Positions 7,216 through 16,510 of a stretch of DNA of 64,000 bases are shown here, piece by piece. The DNA is from JACRLV01 sp045863555. Lineage in GTDB: Bacteria; Planctomycetota; Phycisphaerae; UBA1845; Fen-1342. Location: contig BTUU01000015.1 in the NCBI GenBank assembly GCA_045863555.1, positions 1-64,000 on the forward strand, read 5' to 3'. The notes under the pieces are model-generated. The model made no database searches. It was not told where the DNA came from and saw nothing but the letters and a program-made list of their open reading frames with translations. The stretch's first letter is position 1; each line of letters opens with the position of its first letter. The translations under genes and the position numbers were made by a program.

Positions 7216-7694
7216 TCAAGGAGAATCGGCCGGGTCGGCGGCGTCCCCGCAGCGGGACAACCAAGTCGCGCGACCAGGCTCAAAAAGGTGCTGCAAAATT
7301 GGGAACGTTCTACGCAGCCTGCGAAATCAGCAGCCATCTCGACCGCTCGAAGACCGTTCGCGTGGACAAGATGCTCGTCGATACGGGCAGCGAGTACACC
7401 TGGGTGGCCGAGGACGCCCTGCGAAGGCTCGGCATTCCCGCCGAAAAGAAGGACGTTGCGTTTCAGATGGCCAACGGCCAGACGATCACGCGCCGCGTCG
7501 GTTTCGCGATCATCCGCGTCGAGGGCGTCCACACGACGGACGAAGTCGTATTCGCGCAGCCGGGCGATCTTCAGCTTCTCGGTGCACGGTCGCTGGAAGG
7601 CCTGAATCTTCGCGTCGACTCACGCGGAAAGAAACTCGTCGCCGGCGGCCCGTTGCCCGCGGCGAGCGTCTTGGCTCCGGGATCTTCCGAGTAG
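7212..7694 (+). CDS. Retropepsin-like aspartyl protease-like protein
   Basis: A 160-residue protein whose middle part (residues 50-140) matches single-domain bacterial retropepsin-like folds. It has the active-site triad motif MLVDTGSEYTW (Asp at about residue 57), then AFQMANGQTITRRVGFAIIRVEG and LLGARSLEGLNLRVD, which corresponds to the second hydrophobic-hydrophobic-Gly motif. Family members of this size work as dimers, one Asp from each. Residues 1-30 are basic and may be disordered. The ATG overlaps the thiC stop by 4 bp, suggesting translational coupling. Substrate unknown. Confidence 0.75.
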   Translation: MIKENRPGRRRPRSGTTKSRDQAQKGAAKLGTFYAACEISSHLDRSKTVRVDKMLVDTGSEYTWVAEDALRRLGIPAEKKDVAFQMANGQTITRRVGFAIIRVEGVHTTDEVVFAQPGDLQLLGARSLEGLNLRVDSRGKKLVAGGPLPAASVLAPGSSE

Positions 7695-7734
7695 CGTAGC
7701 GATCTGCATCCGGGGCGAATACCTGGTTTGATCA

Positions 7735-8112
7735 ATGAACTGCGAACGCTTCCGCGAACTCGATCCCCACCTCTTCGATTGCCCAGAACGCGAGGCTTGG
7801 TCTGACCATCTGCATGAGTGCCAGGAATGCAGCGGCTGGTATATGGCCCGCCGCGTGCGGAATGCCGGCCACGACCCGGCCCGATATCCATGCATTCACC
7901 TGGCCTACTATTCAGTCGGCGTCTGCCCCGAACACACTGACCCATTTGAATGCCCCGATATCGCGATCCTGGCTAATCTCGAGCGAAACCGCTTTGGGAG
8001 TCCGATTCGCGACGGCGGGGGCTCGTATTACGTGATCTGTTACTGCCCCTGGTGCGGCATCCGATTGCCCGGCGAGAATCGTATTCCGGATGATAAGAAC
8101 GAAGTGCCCTGA
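7735..8112 (+). CDS. Cys-rich protein, DUF6980-like
   Basis: A 125-residue protein with two Cys clusters. The N-terminal HLHECQECSGW resembles the zinc-binding helix of anti-sigma-factor (zf-HC2) domains. The C-terminal half has HxxYYSVGVCPEHTDPFECPD, IRDGGGSYYVI and YCPWCGIRLP, a layout I recall from the DUF6980 family. A zinc-binding role is likely from the paired Cys residues. No membrane segment follows the zf-HC2-like part, so it is not a standard anti-sigma factor. The start is the ATG at 7735, 40 bp after the protease-like gene. The function is unknown. Confidence 0.65.
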   Translation: MNCERFRELDPHLFDCPEREAWSDHLHECQECSGWYMARRVRNAGHDPARYPCIHLAYYSVGVCPEHTDPFECPDIAILANLERNRFGSPIRDGGGSYYVICYCPWCGIRLPGENRIPDDKNEVP

Positions 8113-8230
8113 GCAGGCCTGCAACCCCGAACAAGCCGGGCGTCCGAAATGCCGTCCTCACCGCGCCCGCGCTCAGGTACCATAGCGCCCCACGTCGCCA
8201 GCGCCTCAGCGCGACGCCAGGAGCCACAAC

Positions 8231-8590
8231 GTGTCCACAAATCCGCAGCCGCCGCAACCCGGTTCGGGCAACCAGCAGCCCCTGGCCTCGCAGGCCGATT
8301 CCCCCAACTCACAACCCGACTCCATCGGCCCCCAGCCCGCCGGCGACCCCCTCGACCCCGCCAGGCTCAAACTCGCCCTGAAGGCCTTCAAAAAACGCCT
8401 GAAGATGGCAAACCTCGACCACGACTCGCGCCTCGGCCACGGACCCACGAGCAGCGGCGGCCGCGGCGCGTTAATCGTCGCGATCGTGCCGCCCAGCAAC
8501 TATCCGGCCGCCGTCTGGGACGAGCTCGCCCGCTTCGGCAAGCTCCGCCGGGCGGGGCAGGGGATGTATGAACTGGGCGACCAGACGTAG
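8231..8590 (+). CDS. Small hypothetical protein with Pro/Gln-rich N-terminus
   Basis: A 119-residue protein beginning at GTG 8231. Residues 1-45 are Pro/Gln/Ser-rich and probably disordered. Residues 47-119 form a compact alpha/beta part (LKLALKAFKKRLKMANLDHDSRLGHGPTSSG, then ALIVAIVPP, then VWDELARFGKLRRAGQGMYELG) that resembles a small winged-helix-like module. The final AFK...KLRRAGQGMYEL shape is common in uncharacterised planctomycete proteins. It is probably transcribed separately from ftsK, which has its own promoter at 8761-8789. Confidence 0.6.
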   Translation: MSTNPQPPQPGSGNQQPLASQADSPNSQPDSIGPQPAGDPLDPARLKLALKAFKKRLKMANLDHDSRLGHGPTSSGGRGALIVAIVPPSNYPAAVWDELARFGKLRRAGQGMYELGDQT

Positions 8591-8760
8591 CGGTCCGCAG
8601 ACTCCGCAGGCCGAGGTTCGAAGTTCATCGCCCGTCAGATCTCTGGTCTGATTCCGGCAACTCGGAGCGGTGCAACGCACGTAGGGGCCGCAAGCGGCCG
8701 GCGGCCGACGTCACGCCACGATCCGCCCGCGCGTGAGCCGCCCGCCGCCCCGTTTTCACG

Positions 8761-8789
8761 TTTTCACGTTATCACATTTTCACTATACT
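8761..8789 (+). promoter_or_regulatory. Sigma-70-type promoter for ftsK
   Basis: TTTTCA (8761-8766), a 17 bp spacer and TATACT (8784-8789) make a good housekeeping promoter about 65 bp before the ftsK ATG. It lies in a short array of TTTTCACG-like units (8752-8783), an AT-rich patch in an otherwise GC-rich gap. The rest of 8591-8854 shows nothing else. Confidence 0.6.
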
Positions 8790-8854
8790 TATCTGGCCGC
8801 CACGGACTGGCGGTCGTCGTTGTCGACGTTGTCTGTCTTACGGATGGGACTGCC

Positions 8855-11467
8855 ATGTCGCGCTCCGAGCAGCGTGTCGCTGCGTTTCAGGTGATCCGGG
8901 TCACGCTCGCCGCCGTTGTCTGCCTCCTGGCGTGGGTGGCGCTGCTCTCCTTCAGCCCCGCCGACCCGCCGTCGCAGAGCGCCTGGCCGCACAACAGTCC
9001 GCCGCAGAACTGGTGCGGCATCTGGGGCGCCCGCGCGGCCCACGCCACGTTCCACTACCTCGGCGTCTCCGCGTATCTGCTGGCGGCGCTCTTCACCGGC
9101 GCCGTCGTCGCCTGGTCGCACCGCCTCAGCCTCACCGATCTCTGGCTCCGCTTCATCGGCGCCTGTGCGGCCATCACCGCCGCGAGCGCCCTCGCGTCGA
9201 TCGTCCTGCCCGTCGGCGAGCGGTTCCTCGTCGCCGGGCCGGGCGGCCTGCTCGGCGGCATCGTCGGCGAGTTCGCCCGGTCGAAGCTGCAATTCATCGG
9301 CTCGATCGTCACGCTCTCCGCGGCGCTCCTCACGGGCCTGATCCTCGCCGCGGACCAGGCGGTCATCGGCCTCTTCCGCTGGCTCGGCGTCATATCCGCC
9401 CGCGCCGCCCCGATCATCGCCCGGTCCGGCGCACAGGTTGTCTCCAGCGCCGGCGCGGCCGTCGCGGCCACCGGCTCGGCCATCGCGACGAGCGTCGCCG
9501 GCGCGAAGGCCCGCCTCGCCACCGCCGGGGCGGCGATCGACGACATCCCGGACGAGCCCAAACGGCCCGCCGCGGCCGCCCGGACGAACGGCAAGGCCAG
9601 CGGCGAACTCACGGCCCGGACAAAGCCGGACGCCGCCGCGAAATCGGAGGTTGCGCCCAAGCCCGCTCCCACGCCGCCGCCCGTCGGCCCGGCCGCTGCG
9701 CCGGAGCCGCCGCGCACACCGGAACCCGCCCGCGCCAAGGAGATGCCGTCGACCACGGTCGCGGTGGCCGACACAATGAAGGTCCTCGACCCGACCGACG
9801 TTCACGACGACGATACTACGGCGGATCACACGGAAACCGACGTCGAAACCGACGAGGTCGTCCCGCCCGCGCCCGCCGGCCCGCCGCCGCGCGCAATGCC
9901 CAAGGTCATCGACCTCAGCGCCAAGGAACGCGCGACCCCCCGGCCCATGGCGCTGGAATTCCCCACGCGCATCGGCAATTTCGAGCTGCCCAGCCTCTCG
10001 GTTCTCGACGAGCCCGACCCGGTCAACAAGGACGAGATCGAGCAGCTCTGCCGCGAGAAGGCGCTCATCCTCGAAACGACGCTCAACGAGTTCCGCCTCG
10101 AAGTGCAGGTCGTCGCGATCGAGACCGGGCCGGTGATCACCGTATTCGAGCTGAAACTCGCACCCGGCATCAAAGTCAGCCAGATCGCGTCACTTTCGAA
10201 CGACATTGCCCGCGCCCTGCGTGCCCCCGCCGTGCGCGTTGTCGCGCCGCTGCCGGGCAAGAACACGATCGGCATCGAGGTCCCGAACCTCGACAAGGAA
10301 AAGGTCCGCCTCAAGGACCTGGTCCGCGCCGCGGGCAGCCGCTCAGACGCGTTCGCGATCCCGCTTTATCTCGGCAAGGATGCGTCCGGCGCGCCGCTCG
10401 TCAGCGACATGACCAAGATGCCGCACATGCTCATCGCGGGCACGACCGGCTCGGGCAAGAGCGTGTGCATCGCCAGCATCATCATGTCGATCCTGCTCAC
10501 GCGCACGCCCGAAGAGGTGCAACTCATCCTCGTCGACCCGAAGGTGGTCGAGCTGGCGATGTTCAAGGACATCCCGCACCTGATGTGCCCGATCGTCACG
10601 GAGATGAGCAAGGCCGAGGGCATCCTCGACTGGGCCGCGACCAAGATGGACGAGCGCTACGCCCTCCTCGCCGAGGCCGGCGTCAAGGACATCCGCTCGT
10701 ACAACAAGCTCGGCCGCGAGACGCTCAAGGAGCGCATGCACATCGAGAGCGACGAGGAGATGGCCCAGATTCCCGTCAAGCTCCCGTACATCGTCATCGT
10801 GATCGACGAATTGGCCGACCTGATGATGACCAGCGCCAAGGAAGTCGAGTTCTACCTCTGCCGCATCGCCCAGAAGAGCCGCGCGGTGGGCATCCACCTG
10901 ATCGTCAGCACGCAGCGGCCGCAGGCGAACGTCGTCACGGGTCTGATCAAGTCCAACCTGCCCAGCCGCATCGCCTTCCGCGTCGCCTCGCGCCTCGACA
11001 GCCGCATCGTCCTCGACCAGAACGGCGGCGAAGTGCTCATGGGCCAGGGCGACATGCTCTTCCTGCCGCCGGGCAGCTCGAAGCTCGTCCGGGCGCAGGG
11101 CACGTACATCAGCGACGAAGAGCTGCGGGCGGTCGTCAAACACGCGAAGACGCAGGGCGAGCCGAACTACCACCCCGAGCTCATCCGCATGCCCAAGGCG
11201 GGCGACGAACTCGGCGAGCGCGACGAGCTCTTCGACGACGCGGTCGACATCATCCTCGAAACCAAGCGCGGCTCGGTCAGCCTGCTCCAGCGCCGCCTGA
11301 CGATCGGCTACAGCCGCGCCAGCCGGCTCGTCGAGCAGATGTACGTCAGCGGCATCGTCGGCGAATACAAGGGCAGCCAGGCCCGCGAAGTGCTCATTAC
11401 GCGGGACGAGTGGGAGCAAATCAAGGCCACGCGGGACCGGGAGATGGCGGCGGAGGAAGAGGAGTAG
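8855..11467 (+). CDS. ftsK: DNA translocase FtsK/SpoIIIE
   Basis: An 870-residue FtsK-type motor that pumps chromosomal DNA through the division septum. Residues 10-170 contain four hydrophobic segments (membrane anchor). Residues 175-360 are a Pro/Ala-rich linker. The alpha/beta motor follows, with Walker A GTTGSGKS at about 528-535 and Walker B IVIVIDELADLMM at about 646-656. The C-terminus (about 800-865, SLLQRRLTIGYSRASRLVEQM) is the gamma winged helix that reads KOPS/SRS orientation sites. All domains are present and in order, and the length is normal for the family. It stands alone downstream of its own promoter. Confidence 0.96.
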   Translation: MSRSEQRVAAFQVIRVTLAAVVCLLAWVALLSFSPADPPSQSAWPHNSPPQNWCGIWGARAAHATFHYLGVSAYLLAALFTGAVVAWSHRLSLTDLWLRFIGACAAITAASALASIVLPVGERFLVAGPGGLLGGIVGEFARSKLQFIGSIVTLSAALLTGLILAADQAVIGLFRWLGVISARAAPIIARSGAQVVSSAGAAVAATGSAIATSVAGAKARLATAGAAIDDIPDEPKRPAAAARTNGKASGELTARTKPDAAAKSEVAPKPAPTPPPVGPAAAPEPPRTPEPARAKEMPSTTVAVADTMKVLDPTDVHDDDTTADHTETDVETDEVVPPAPAGPPPRAMPKVIDLSAKERATPRPMALEFPTRIGNFELPSLSVLDEPDPVNKDEIEQLCREKALILETTLNEFRLEVQVVAIETGPVITVFELKLAPGIKVSQIASLSNDIARALRAPAVRVVAPLPGKNTIGIEVPNLDKEKVRLKDLVRAAGSRSDAFAIPLYLGKDASGAPLVSDMTKMPHMLIAGTTGSGKSVCIASIIMSILLTRTPEEVQLILVDPKVVELAMFKDIPHLMCPIVTEMSKAEGILDWAATKMDERYALLAEAGVKDIRSYNKLGRETLKERMHIESDEEMAQIPVKLPYIVIVIDELADLMMTSAKEVEFYLCRIAQKSRAVGIHLIVSTQRPQANVVTGLIKSNLPSRIAFRVASRLDSRIVLDQNGGEVLMGQGDMLFLPPGSSKLVRAQGTYISDEELRAVVKHAKTQGEPNYHPELIRMPKAGDELGERDELFDDAVDIILETKRGSVSLLQRRLTIGYSRASRLVEQMYVSGIVGEYKGSQAREVLITRDEWEQIKATRDREMAAEEEE

Positions 11468-11594
11468 TGGCCGAGCACCGCCGCAGCCCTGGAAGCGTCA
11501 CGACGCTGCGTTCGGACCCTGCCGCACTGCATCGGTGCCCCGGGCAACCGAAGCATGCGTTATTACGGACGAAGGGCCATAGAATGCGTCGAGC

Positions 11595-12224
11595 ATGGCC
11601 CGACTCCGGAAGTCAATCACACTTGTCGTGACCGTCGGTCTCGCGATCGCCGCGGTCGCGTCGCTCGCGCTGGCATTGCTGACCGTTGTCGATGATCTGC
11701 GCCGCCCCCCCTCCATCGGGTCTCCCGCCGTCGCGCGAGTCAAAGATGCGCTGTGGCTTTATGGGGACGAGTCTCTTTTCGTCTGCCTGCCTATTGGCGG
11801 CGAAATCTGGGACGCAACAGAGTGGTCGTGTCGTGCATCGGCCCGAAACGGCGGGATTTCCCTAATCTGGATGGGAAAGAGGTGCCAGTGCGGCGAGCTT
11901 CGACCGAAGCACATCCCGTCGTGCATCGTCGGGGCCGGCCTGGCACGGCATAATTTGCCGGTGTCCAATGAGGTAATGGGTGTCGAGTGGCACAAGGGCT
12001 TGATCGGGGGATCAGGATACGCCAGCCTATCGATCTCGTATTGGACGCTTGTCGCGCTCTTCGCACCCTTCCCCCTTTTCAGGGCGTTTCGCTGGTACCG
12101 GCAGCGTCGCCGCCCCGGATTCTGCGCTTGCGGGTACGACCTCACCGGCAATGTCTCCGGAATCTGCCCGGAGTGCGGCGCGGCATTGAATGCGAGGTCA
12201 GCGGATGAAAGGCCGACGATTTAG
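11595..12224 (+). CDS. Exported/membrane protein with C-terminal zinc ribbon
   Basis: A 209-residue member of the same zinc-ribbon group as the genes at 852-1802. It has an N-terminal hydrophobic segment (residues 8-33), a soluble region with a few Cys residues (CRASARNG, KRCQCGELRPKHIPSC), a second hydrophobic segment (about 150-168) and a zinc-ribbon tail with CGYDLTGN and CPECG near residues 177-196. The topology suggests a periplasmic middle domain and a cytoplasmic ribbon. It overlaps the next gene by 20 bp. Function unknown. Confidence 0.75.
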   Translation: MARLRKSITLVVTVGLAIAAVASLALALLTVVDDLRRPPSIGSPAVARVKDALWLYGDESLFVCLPIGGEIWDATEWSCRASARNGGISLIWMGKRCQCGELRPKHIPSCIVGAGLARHNLPVSNEVMGVEWHKGLIGGSGYASLSISYWTLVALFAPFPLFRAFRWYRQRRRPGFCACGYDLTGNVSGICPECGAALNARSADERPTI

Positions 12225-12720
12225 TTTGCCACGCCTGCTCAAATGGCCGCTTACGGCTGCATTTGGCCTCGTGCTGGTCAGCATGCTGTATTGCCTTTAC
12301 TGGCGGTTCAGTTGGGTGGTTAATTACCGCGAATGGAATGTCGCGATCGGAGGCGGCGGCATTCTCACGAGCGGCAGCTCAGATACAGGGCGGAGGCCAA
12401 TGCCGATCTGGCGGAAGATCCCTCCCGGCGCGCCTCCAACCTATGCGTCATGGGACGCGCTGGCTACGAACTGGTACACTTACGGCCGTTGGCCACACAT
12501 GCAGTACACGACCGGGACATGGGGATTCGTTTTGCCGCTCTGGATTCCGCTGCTCCTCTCAGGTGGACCAGCAGGGCTGCTCTGGTGGCTCGACAGCCGG
12601 CACCCGCGCCCCGGCCGATGTGTGAACTGCGGGTACGACCTCACCGGCAATGTCTCGGGGACGTGTCCGGAGTGTGGGGCGGTGGCCGAGGCGGCGGCGG
12701 AGCGGCCGATTCGTCGATGA
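12205..12720 (+). CDS. Membrane protein with C-terminal zinc ribbon
   Basis: A 171-residue paralogue of the preceding gene: hydrophobic segment at residues 12-35, a soluble part rich in Trp and Tyr, a second segment at about 112-130, and a zinc ribbon (CVNCGYDLTGN, CPECG) near the C-terminus. I chose the ATG at 12205 because AGGT lies 7 bp upstream; an ATG at 12190 is possible. The DNA of the two ribbon tails is nearly identical (tgcgggtacgacctcaccgg in both), pointing to recent duplication or gene conversion of this part while the rest diverged. Confidence 0.75.
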   Translation: MKGRRFSLPRLLKWPLTAAFGLVLVSMLYCLYWRFSWVVNYREWNVAIGGGGILTSGSSDTGRRPMPIWRKIPPGAPPTYASWDALATNWYTYGRWPHMQYTTGTWGFVLPLWIPLLLSGGPAGLLWWLDSRHPRPGRCVNCGYDLTGNVSGTCPECGAVAEAAAERPIRR

Positions 12721-12769
12721 CGGGAGCAGCGAGGAGCGTATTCTCACGCCGGTCGTGCCGTCATGGCGG

Positions 12770-13126
12770 TTACGCGTTCGTCAGCCGCTTTACCGCCGCA
12801 TCCCGCGTCGGATGAATCTCGTAAAGCTTGTCCAGGTTCGTAAGCTGCACGATGTCCACCAGCGGCCCCGGCAGCGACGCCATCACCACTTCGCAGCCGC
12901 TCCGCGCCGCCTTCAGCCGCAGCGTCACCAGGCACCCCAGCGCCCGCGACGACGCGTAGATGACGTTGCCCATGTCCAGCACGATCCGTTGACCCGTCGG
13001 ACCCTCCACCAGCGCGTAGAGCGACTGCTCCAACTCGCCGATGTTGCTCGCGTCCAGCTCGGTTTCCGGATGGAACGACACGACCTTGACGGCGGACTCC
13101 TCGGAAACGGTCAGTGCGGCGGCCAT
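12770..13126 (-). CDS. STAS-domain anti-anti-sigma factor-like protein
   Basis: A 118-residue single STAS domain (residues 12-112) of the SpoIIAA/RsbV type. It shows the expected ELDASNIGELEQSL start, the central VLDMGNVIYASSRALGCLVTL block in which the Ser pair is at the position normally phosphorylated by an anti-sigma kinase, and a C-terminal DIVQLTNLDKLYEI helix. Such proteins release a sigma factor when dephosphorylated. No kinase or phosphatase partner is adjacent; the gene is 100 bp downstream of gltX on the same strand. Confidence 0.85.
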   Translation of the reverse strand: MAAALTVSEESAVKVVSFHPETELDASNIGELEQSLYALVEGPTGQRIVLDMGNVIYASSRALGCLVTLRLKAARSGCEVVMASLPGPLVDIVQLTNLDKLYEIHPTRDAAVKRLTNA

Positions 13127-13226
13127 TGGCAGTTACTCCCTTCAAACCCGTTGACGGCGGATAGTGTACCGGCTCGCAGCCCTGCCGCGACCGCCCGTTC
13201 GCCGGCGGTTCACGGCCGCCCGCGCC

Positions 13227-14897
13227 TCAGCTCAACCGTCCCTCGGCCGCGTCGCGCAGGGCCCGGTCGATCCGCCTGAGCGTCCGCTCCCGCCCCAGCA
13301 GCACCAGCGTGTCGAAGATCGGCGGGCTCACCATGCTGCCCGTCACCGCGACGCGAATCGGCTGCGCCACCTTGCCGAGCCCCAGCCCCTGCGAGTCGCC
13401 AAACCCGCGCACCGCTGTCTCCAGCGGCCCGACCGACCAATCCGCCACGCCCGCCAGCGTATCCCGCACGGCCCGCAGCGCCTTGATCCCCGCACCGTCG
13501 CCCTTCAGGAACACGTCCTTTACCGCCTTCGGGTCGAATTTCAGCGCCTCGTCAGCCATGAAGATCGACGCGGCCTTTGTCTCAATTTCGCGGAGAATCC
13601 GCAGCCCCGGCGACATTTCGAACAGCCGCGCAATCGTCGCGTCGTCGATCCCCCGCAGCGGCGACGCCGGATTAACGCTCAGGTAATCCCGAAACGCCGC
13701 GACCTTCCGCTCGACCGGCGCGCCCGCGAGCGCGACCGTGTTGAAATTCAGCAGTTTTTCGCGGTCAAAACGCGCGTTCGTCTTGCCGATCCGATCCACG
13801 CCGAAAAGCTCGCACATCTCCGTCAGCGTCATCTTTTCCCGATCGCCGCCCGGCGACCAGCCCAGCAGGGCGATGAAATTCACCACCGCTTCGGGCAGGT
13901 ACCCGTTCATGCGGAAATCGTGAACCTCGACCTCTTCCAGCGCGACGCCCAGCCGGTCCGCCAGCCGCCGCAGCGGCTCCGACGGCAGGTTCGTGTCCTC
14001 GCGCCGCCACGCCGCGAGGAGCGCTGCATCCACGCCCGCGACCTCGCGCACCGCCGCCTCCGCCAGCGTCCCTGCCTTCTCCGCCGCCTTTACGGCCGAC
14101 CGCACGGCATTGTTGTTCCGCCGCTTGCCCATCTTTGAGCCTTCCATCGTCAGGATCAGCGGCAGATGGGCGTAGTTCGGCGTGCGATACCCGAACGCGA
14201 GTTGCAGCCCGATGTGCTTGGGCGTGTTTCCGAGATGCTCCTGCCCCCGCACGACGTGCGTGATGCCCATGTCCTGGTCGTCGACCACCACCGCGAAGTG
14301 ATACGTCGGCCAGCCGTCGCTCTTGACGATCACGAAGTCGTCCAGCTCGGCCGCCCCGAACGTCACGTCCCCAAGGATGTCGTCGTGCACGACGAAATCC
14401 TGGTCCGGCATCTTCAGCCGCACGACCACCGGCCGCCCGGCCGCCCGCGCCTTCTCCGCGTCCCCGTCCGACGGAAAACTCGCCGGCCGCGGATAGCGGA
14501 AGCCCTTCTTCGAGTTCACGGCCGCGGCCCGCATCGCCGCGAGTTCCTCGTTCGTGTCAAAGGCGTAGTAGGCCTTGCCGCTGTCGAGAAGCTGCCGCGC
14601 GTGCTCGCGGTAGCGATCGAGCCGGGCGCTCTGGTAGTACGACGGCACAAGCCCCGGCGCTTCCGGCCCCTCGTCCCACTGAAGACCCAGCCACCGCAGA
14701 TCGTCCATCAGCTTCGCATCCGCGGCCTCGATATTCCGCGTCTGGTCCGTGTCCTCGATGCGCAGCAGGAACTTCCCGCCGAGCTTCCTAGCGAGCAGAT
14801 AATTGAACAGCGCCGTCCGTGCCCCGCCGATGTGCAGATAGCCGGTCGGCGACGGCGCGAAGCGGGTACGCGGCACGGAAAACGCTGGCTCGATCAT
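13227..14897 (-). CDS. gltX: Glutamate--tRNA ligase
   Basis: A class I aminoacyl-tRNA synthetase that charges tRNA-Glu. The HIGH-type signature PSPTGYLHIGGARTALFNYL is at residues 16-35, the Glu-adenylate pocket includes RIEDTDQTR, and the KMSKS-type loop is GSKMGKR at about 250-256. The C-terminal anticodon-binding region is present, giving 556 residues, slightly longer than the usual 470-500. An insertion is visible after the KMSKS loop (AVKAAEKAGTLAEAAVREVAGVDAALLAAWR). Whether it is discriminating or also charges tRNA-Gln cannot be told from the sequence. Confidence 0.95.
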   Translation of the reverse strand: MIEPAFSVPRTRFAPSPTGYLHIGGARTALFNYLLARKLGGKFLLRIEDTDQTRNIEAADAKLMDDLRWLGLQWDEGPEAPGLVPSYYQSARLDRYREHARQLLDSGKAYYAFDTNEELAAMRAAAVNSKKGFRYPRPASFPSDGDAEKARAAGRPVVVRLKMPDQDFVVHDDILGDVTFGAAELDDFVIVKSDGWPTYHFAVVVDDQDMGITHVVRGQEHLGNTPKHIGLQLAFGYRTPNYAHLPLILTMEGSKMGKRRNNNAVRSAVKAAEKAGTLAEAAVREVAGVDAALLAAWRREDTNLPSEPLRRLADRLGVALEEVEVHDFRMNGYLPEAVVNFIALLGWSPGGDREKMTLTEMCELFGVDRIGKTNARFDREKLLNFNTVALAGAPVERKVAAFRDYLSVNPASPLRGIDDATIARLFEMSPGLRILREIETKAASIFMADEALKFDPKAVKDVFLKGDGAGIKALRAVRDTLAGVADWSVGPLETAVRGFGDSQGLGLGKVAQPIRVAVTGSMVSPPIFDTLVLLGRERTLRRIDRALRDAAEGRLS

Positions 14898-15025
14898 GCA
14901 ACCTCCGAGCCCGCGATTATGCCCGATCAGCGGGCAGGCTACAAAGGGAGCGGAGGTAAACGGGAAATCCGACGAGAATCCGAGCCCGACGCGCTAGCGA
15001 GGGCGAGGTGCCACGTCGCGGCGTT

Positions 15026-16363
15026 TCACATTCCGAGCCACACCGTCGCCCAGACCTGCACAGCCGACGTGATCGCCAGGTAGAAGAACACCGTCCACAC
15101 GATGAACCGCCGCCGCACGCTCACCTCGGAATGATCCTTCCACGCCGGCGAAAGCTCCGCGAGGCGATGATTACGCAGAAACAGCGCCAGCCCGAAGAAG
15201 GTCGCGAACAAGTAAAGCCCGAGCGGCGCGGTTTTCCGCCAGCGTCCGAACATAACGACGCCCGCGATCCCGGCCGCGAGATACGAAAACAGCGCGACCA
15301 GCGGGAACCACGCGAAAACCGCACCGTTGCTGACGATTCTCGCTCGGACGTACGAAGCCGGAGCATGCGGCTCGAAGCGCAGGTCGTCCGTGAACGCCGT
15401 CGCCGGGAGATCGGCCGTGATGATCGTCATTTCGCGCGCGTCCGAAGGCCGAAACAGCGCCGGTGGGTCCTTCACGGCCGTCGCTTTCGTCTTCTTCACG
15501 GGCCGCCGCGGAGAATCCTCATCCGCATCGCGAATAACGACGCGCATCTTGAAGGCGTCCAGCAGATCGGGACCGACGCTCGGCCGTACAAGCCCTGTCA
15601 CAAACAACCGCAGCGGCACCGTCACGTCGCCGTACGCCCGAGTCGGCCGCATCGGGAAAAACGGCTGATCGCTTGGAAACTCCGCATAGATGCACGGCCG
15701 GCGGTCGCGGAGAAAGGCCGGCATGTGCTCATCGATCTCGGAGCCGAACTCCTTGCGCACAGTCTCCGCCGACGCCACCCAGACCGCGATAATCACATGC
15801 CGGCCGTCGACATAGGGCTCGAGCGTCGCGAGTGTCGACGGATCGACCGAAACCTCATTGGCCGACAGATGCTCGGCGAGCGCGGCAATAGAGGTCGCCG
15901 TGATCGTCTCCGCGTGGACGCCGAATTTCTCGACCTGCGAGTGGACCAGTGCGCTGGCGAATCCGCGTGAGCTGCTAAACGAGGGCATCAGCTCGAATGG
16001 AATCGTGATTGCACTGAATGCGCGGATTCCGCTGAAGAGCGCACTCATTTTCTGATGCGCCTCCGCGACCGGGTCGGTGCCGTCTGGAATCGGAAAATAA
16101 TCCCAGACTTCGATCTTCACCGCATCGCCGGTTCCCGGCACCGGCAGCAGCCACACCGCGCGTTCTTTCTCCTCAAGATCAAACGCCGTCGTCACCACCA
16201 TCCGCTGCACGCCGTCCGCGTGGGCGATGGCCGCAACTTGTTCTTTCTCCGCGACCGGCCGAAGCGTCTCCAGTGTGATCGCCTTCAGCGCCATCCCGTC
16301 GCCCGCCGCCGCAGCGACGGCCAGAATCAGCCCGATTCCGCAATTCAGCCAGGTAGTCCTCAT
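15026..16363 (-). CDS. Exported protein with C-terminal membrane segments
   Basis: A 445-residue protein beginning at the ATG 16361-16363, with a cleavable-looking signal peptide (CGIGLILAVAAAAGDGMA). The next 330 residues are extracytoplasmic and contain EKEQVAAIAHADGVQRMVVTTAF, a pattern that reminds me of the DUF2330 group but lacks its Cys residues. Residues about 350-440 contain three hydrophobic stretches (VFAWFPLVALFSYLAAGIAG, LGLYLFATFFGLALFL, FFYLAITSAVQVWATV). Upstream in-frame codons encode the repeat-derived GTREQGNKG and were excluded. No function can be assigned. Confidence 0.7.
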   Translation of the reverse strand: MRTTWLNCGIGLILAVAAAAGDGMALKAITLETLRPVAEKEQVAAIAHADGVQRMVVTTAFDLEEKERAVWLLPVPGTGDAVKIEVWDYFPIPDGTDPVAEAHQKMSALFSGIRAFSAITIPFELMPSFSSSRGFASALVHSQVEKFGVHAETITATSIAALAEHLSANEVSVDPSTLATLEPYVDGRHVIIAVWVASAETVRKEFGSEIDEHMPAFLRDRRPCIYAEFPSDQPFFPMRPTRAYGDVTVPLRLFVTGLVRPSVGPDLLDAFKMRVVIRDADEDSPRRPVKKTKATAVKDPPALFRPSDAREMTIITADLPATAFTDDLRFEPHAPASYVRARIVSNGAVFAWFPLVALFSYLAAGIAGVVMFGRWRKTAPLGLYLFATFFGLALFLRNHRLAELSPAWKDHSEVSVRRRFIVWTVFFYLAITSAVQVWATVWLGM

Positions 16364-16429
16364 CACCCAACATACCCGCGAAGCCGCGATCCGATGCACG
16401 ATCCGGCGCCAAGCAACAGGCCGGCACCT

Positions 16430-16510
16430 GCCCCTTGCCCCTTGTCCCTTTGTTACCTTGTTACTTTGTCCCCTTGTTCCTTTGTTACCTTGTTCCCTTG
16501 TCCCCTTCTC
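16430..16510. repeat. Short tandem repeat (CCTTGTTAC/CCCTTGTTC units)
   Basis: About ten degenerate 7-9 bp units of the type CCTTGTTAC and CCCTTGTCC follow each other. On the minus strand they would read as GTREQGNKG peptides. The array covers the last codons and stop (16485-16487) of the exported-protein gene 16485-17075 and the gap before the next gene. Confidence 0.7.

Noticed and set aside
10343..11419. 358-codon frame opposite ftsK
   Set aside because: Composition artefact (Ala/Asp/Arg-rich) opposite a strongly conserved gene.
8932..11631. 899-codon open frame on the plus strand, frame-shifted against ftsK
   Set aside because: It is the same-strand shadow of ftsK, with Arg/Pro/His-rich residues and no conserved motif.
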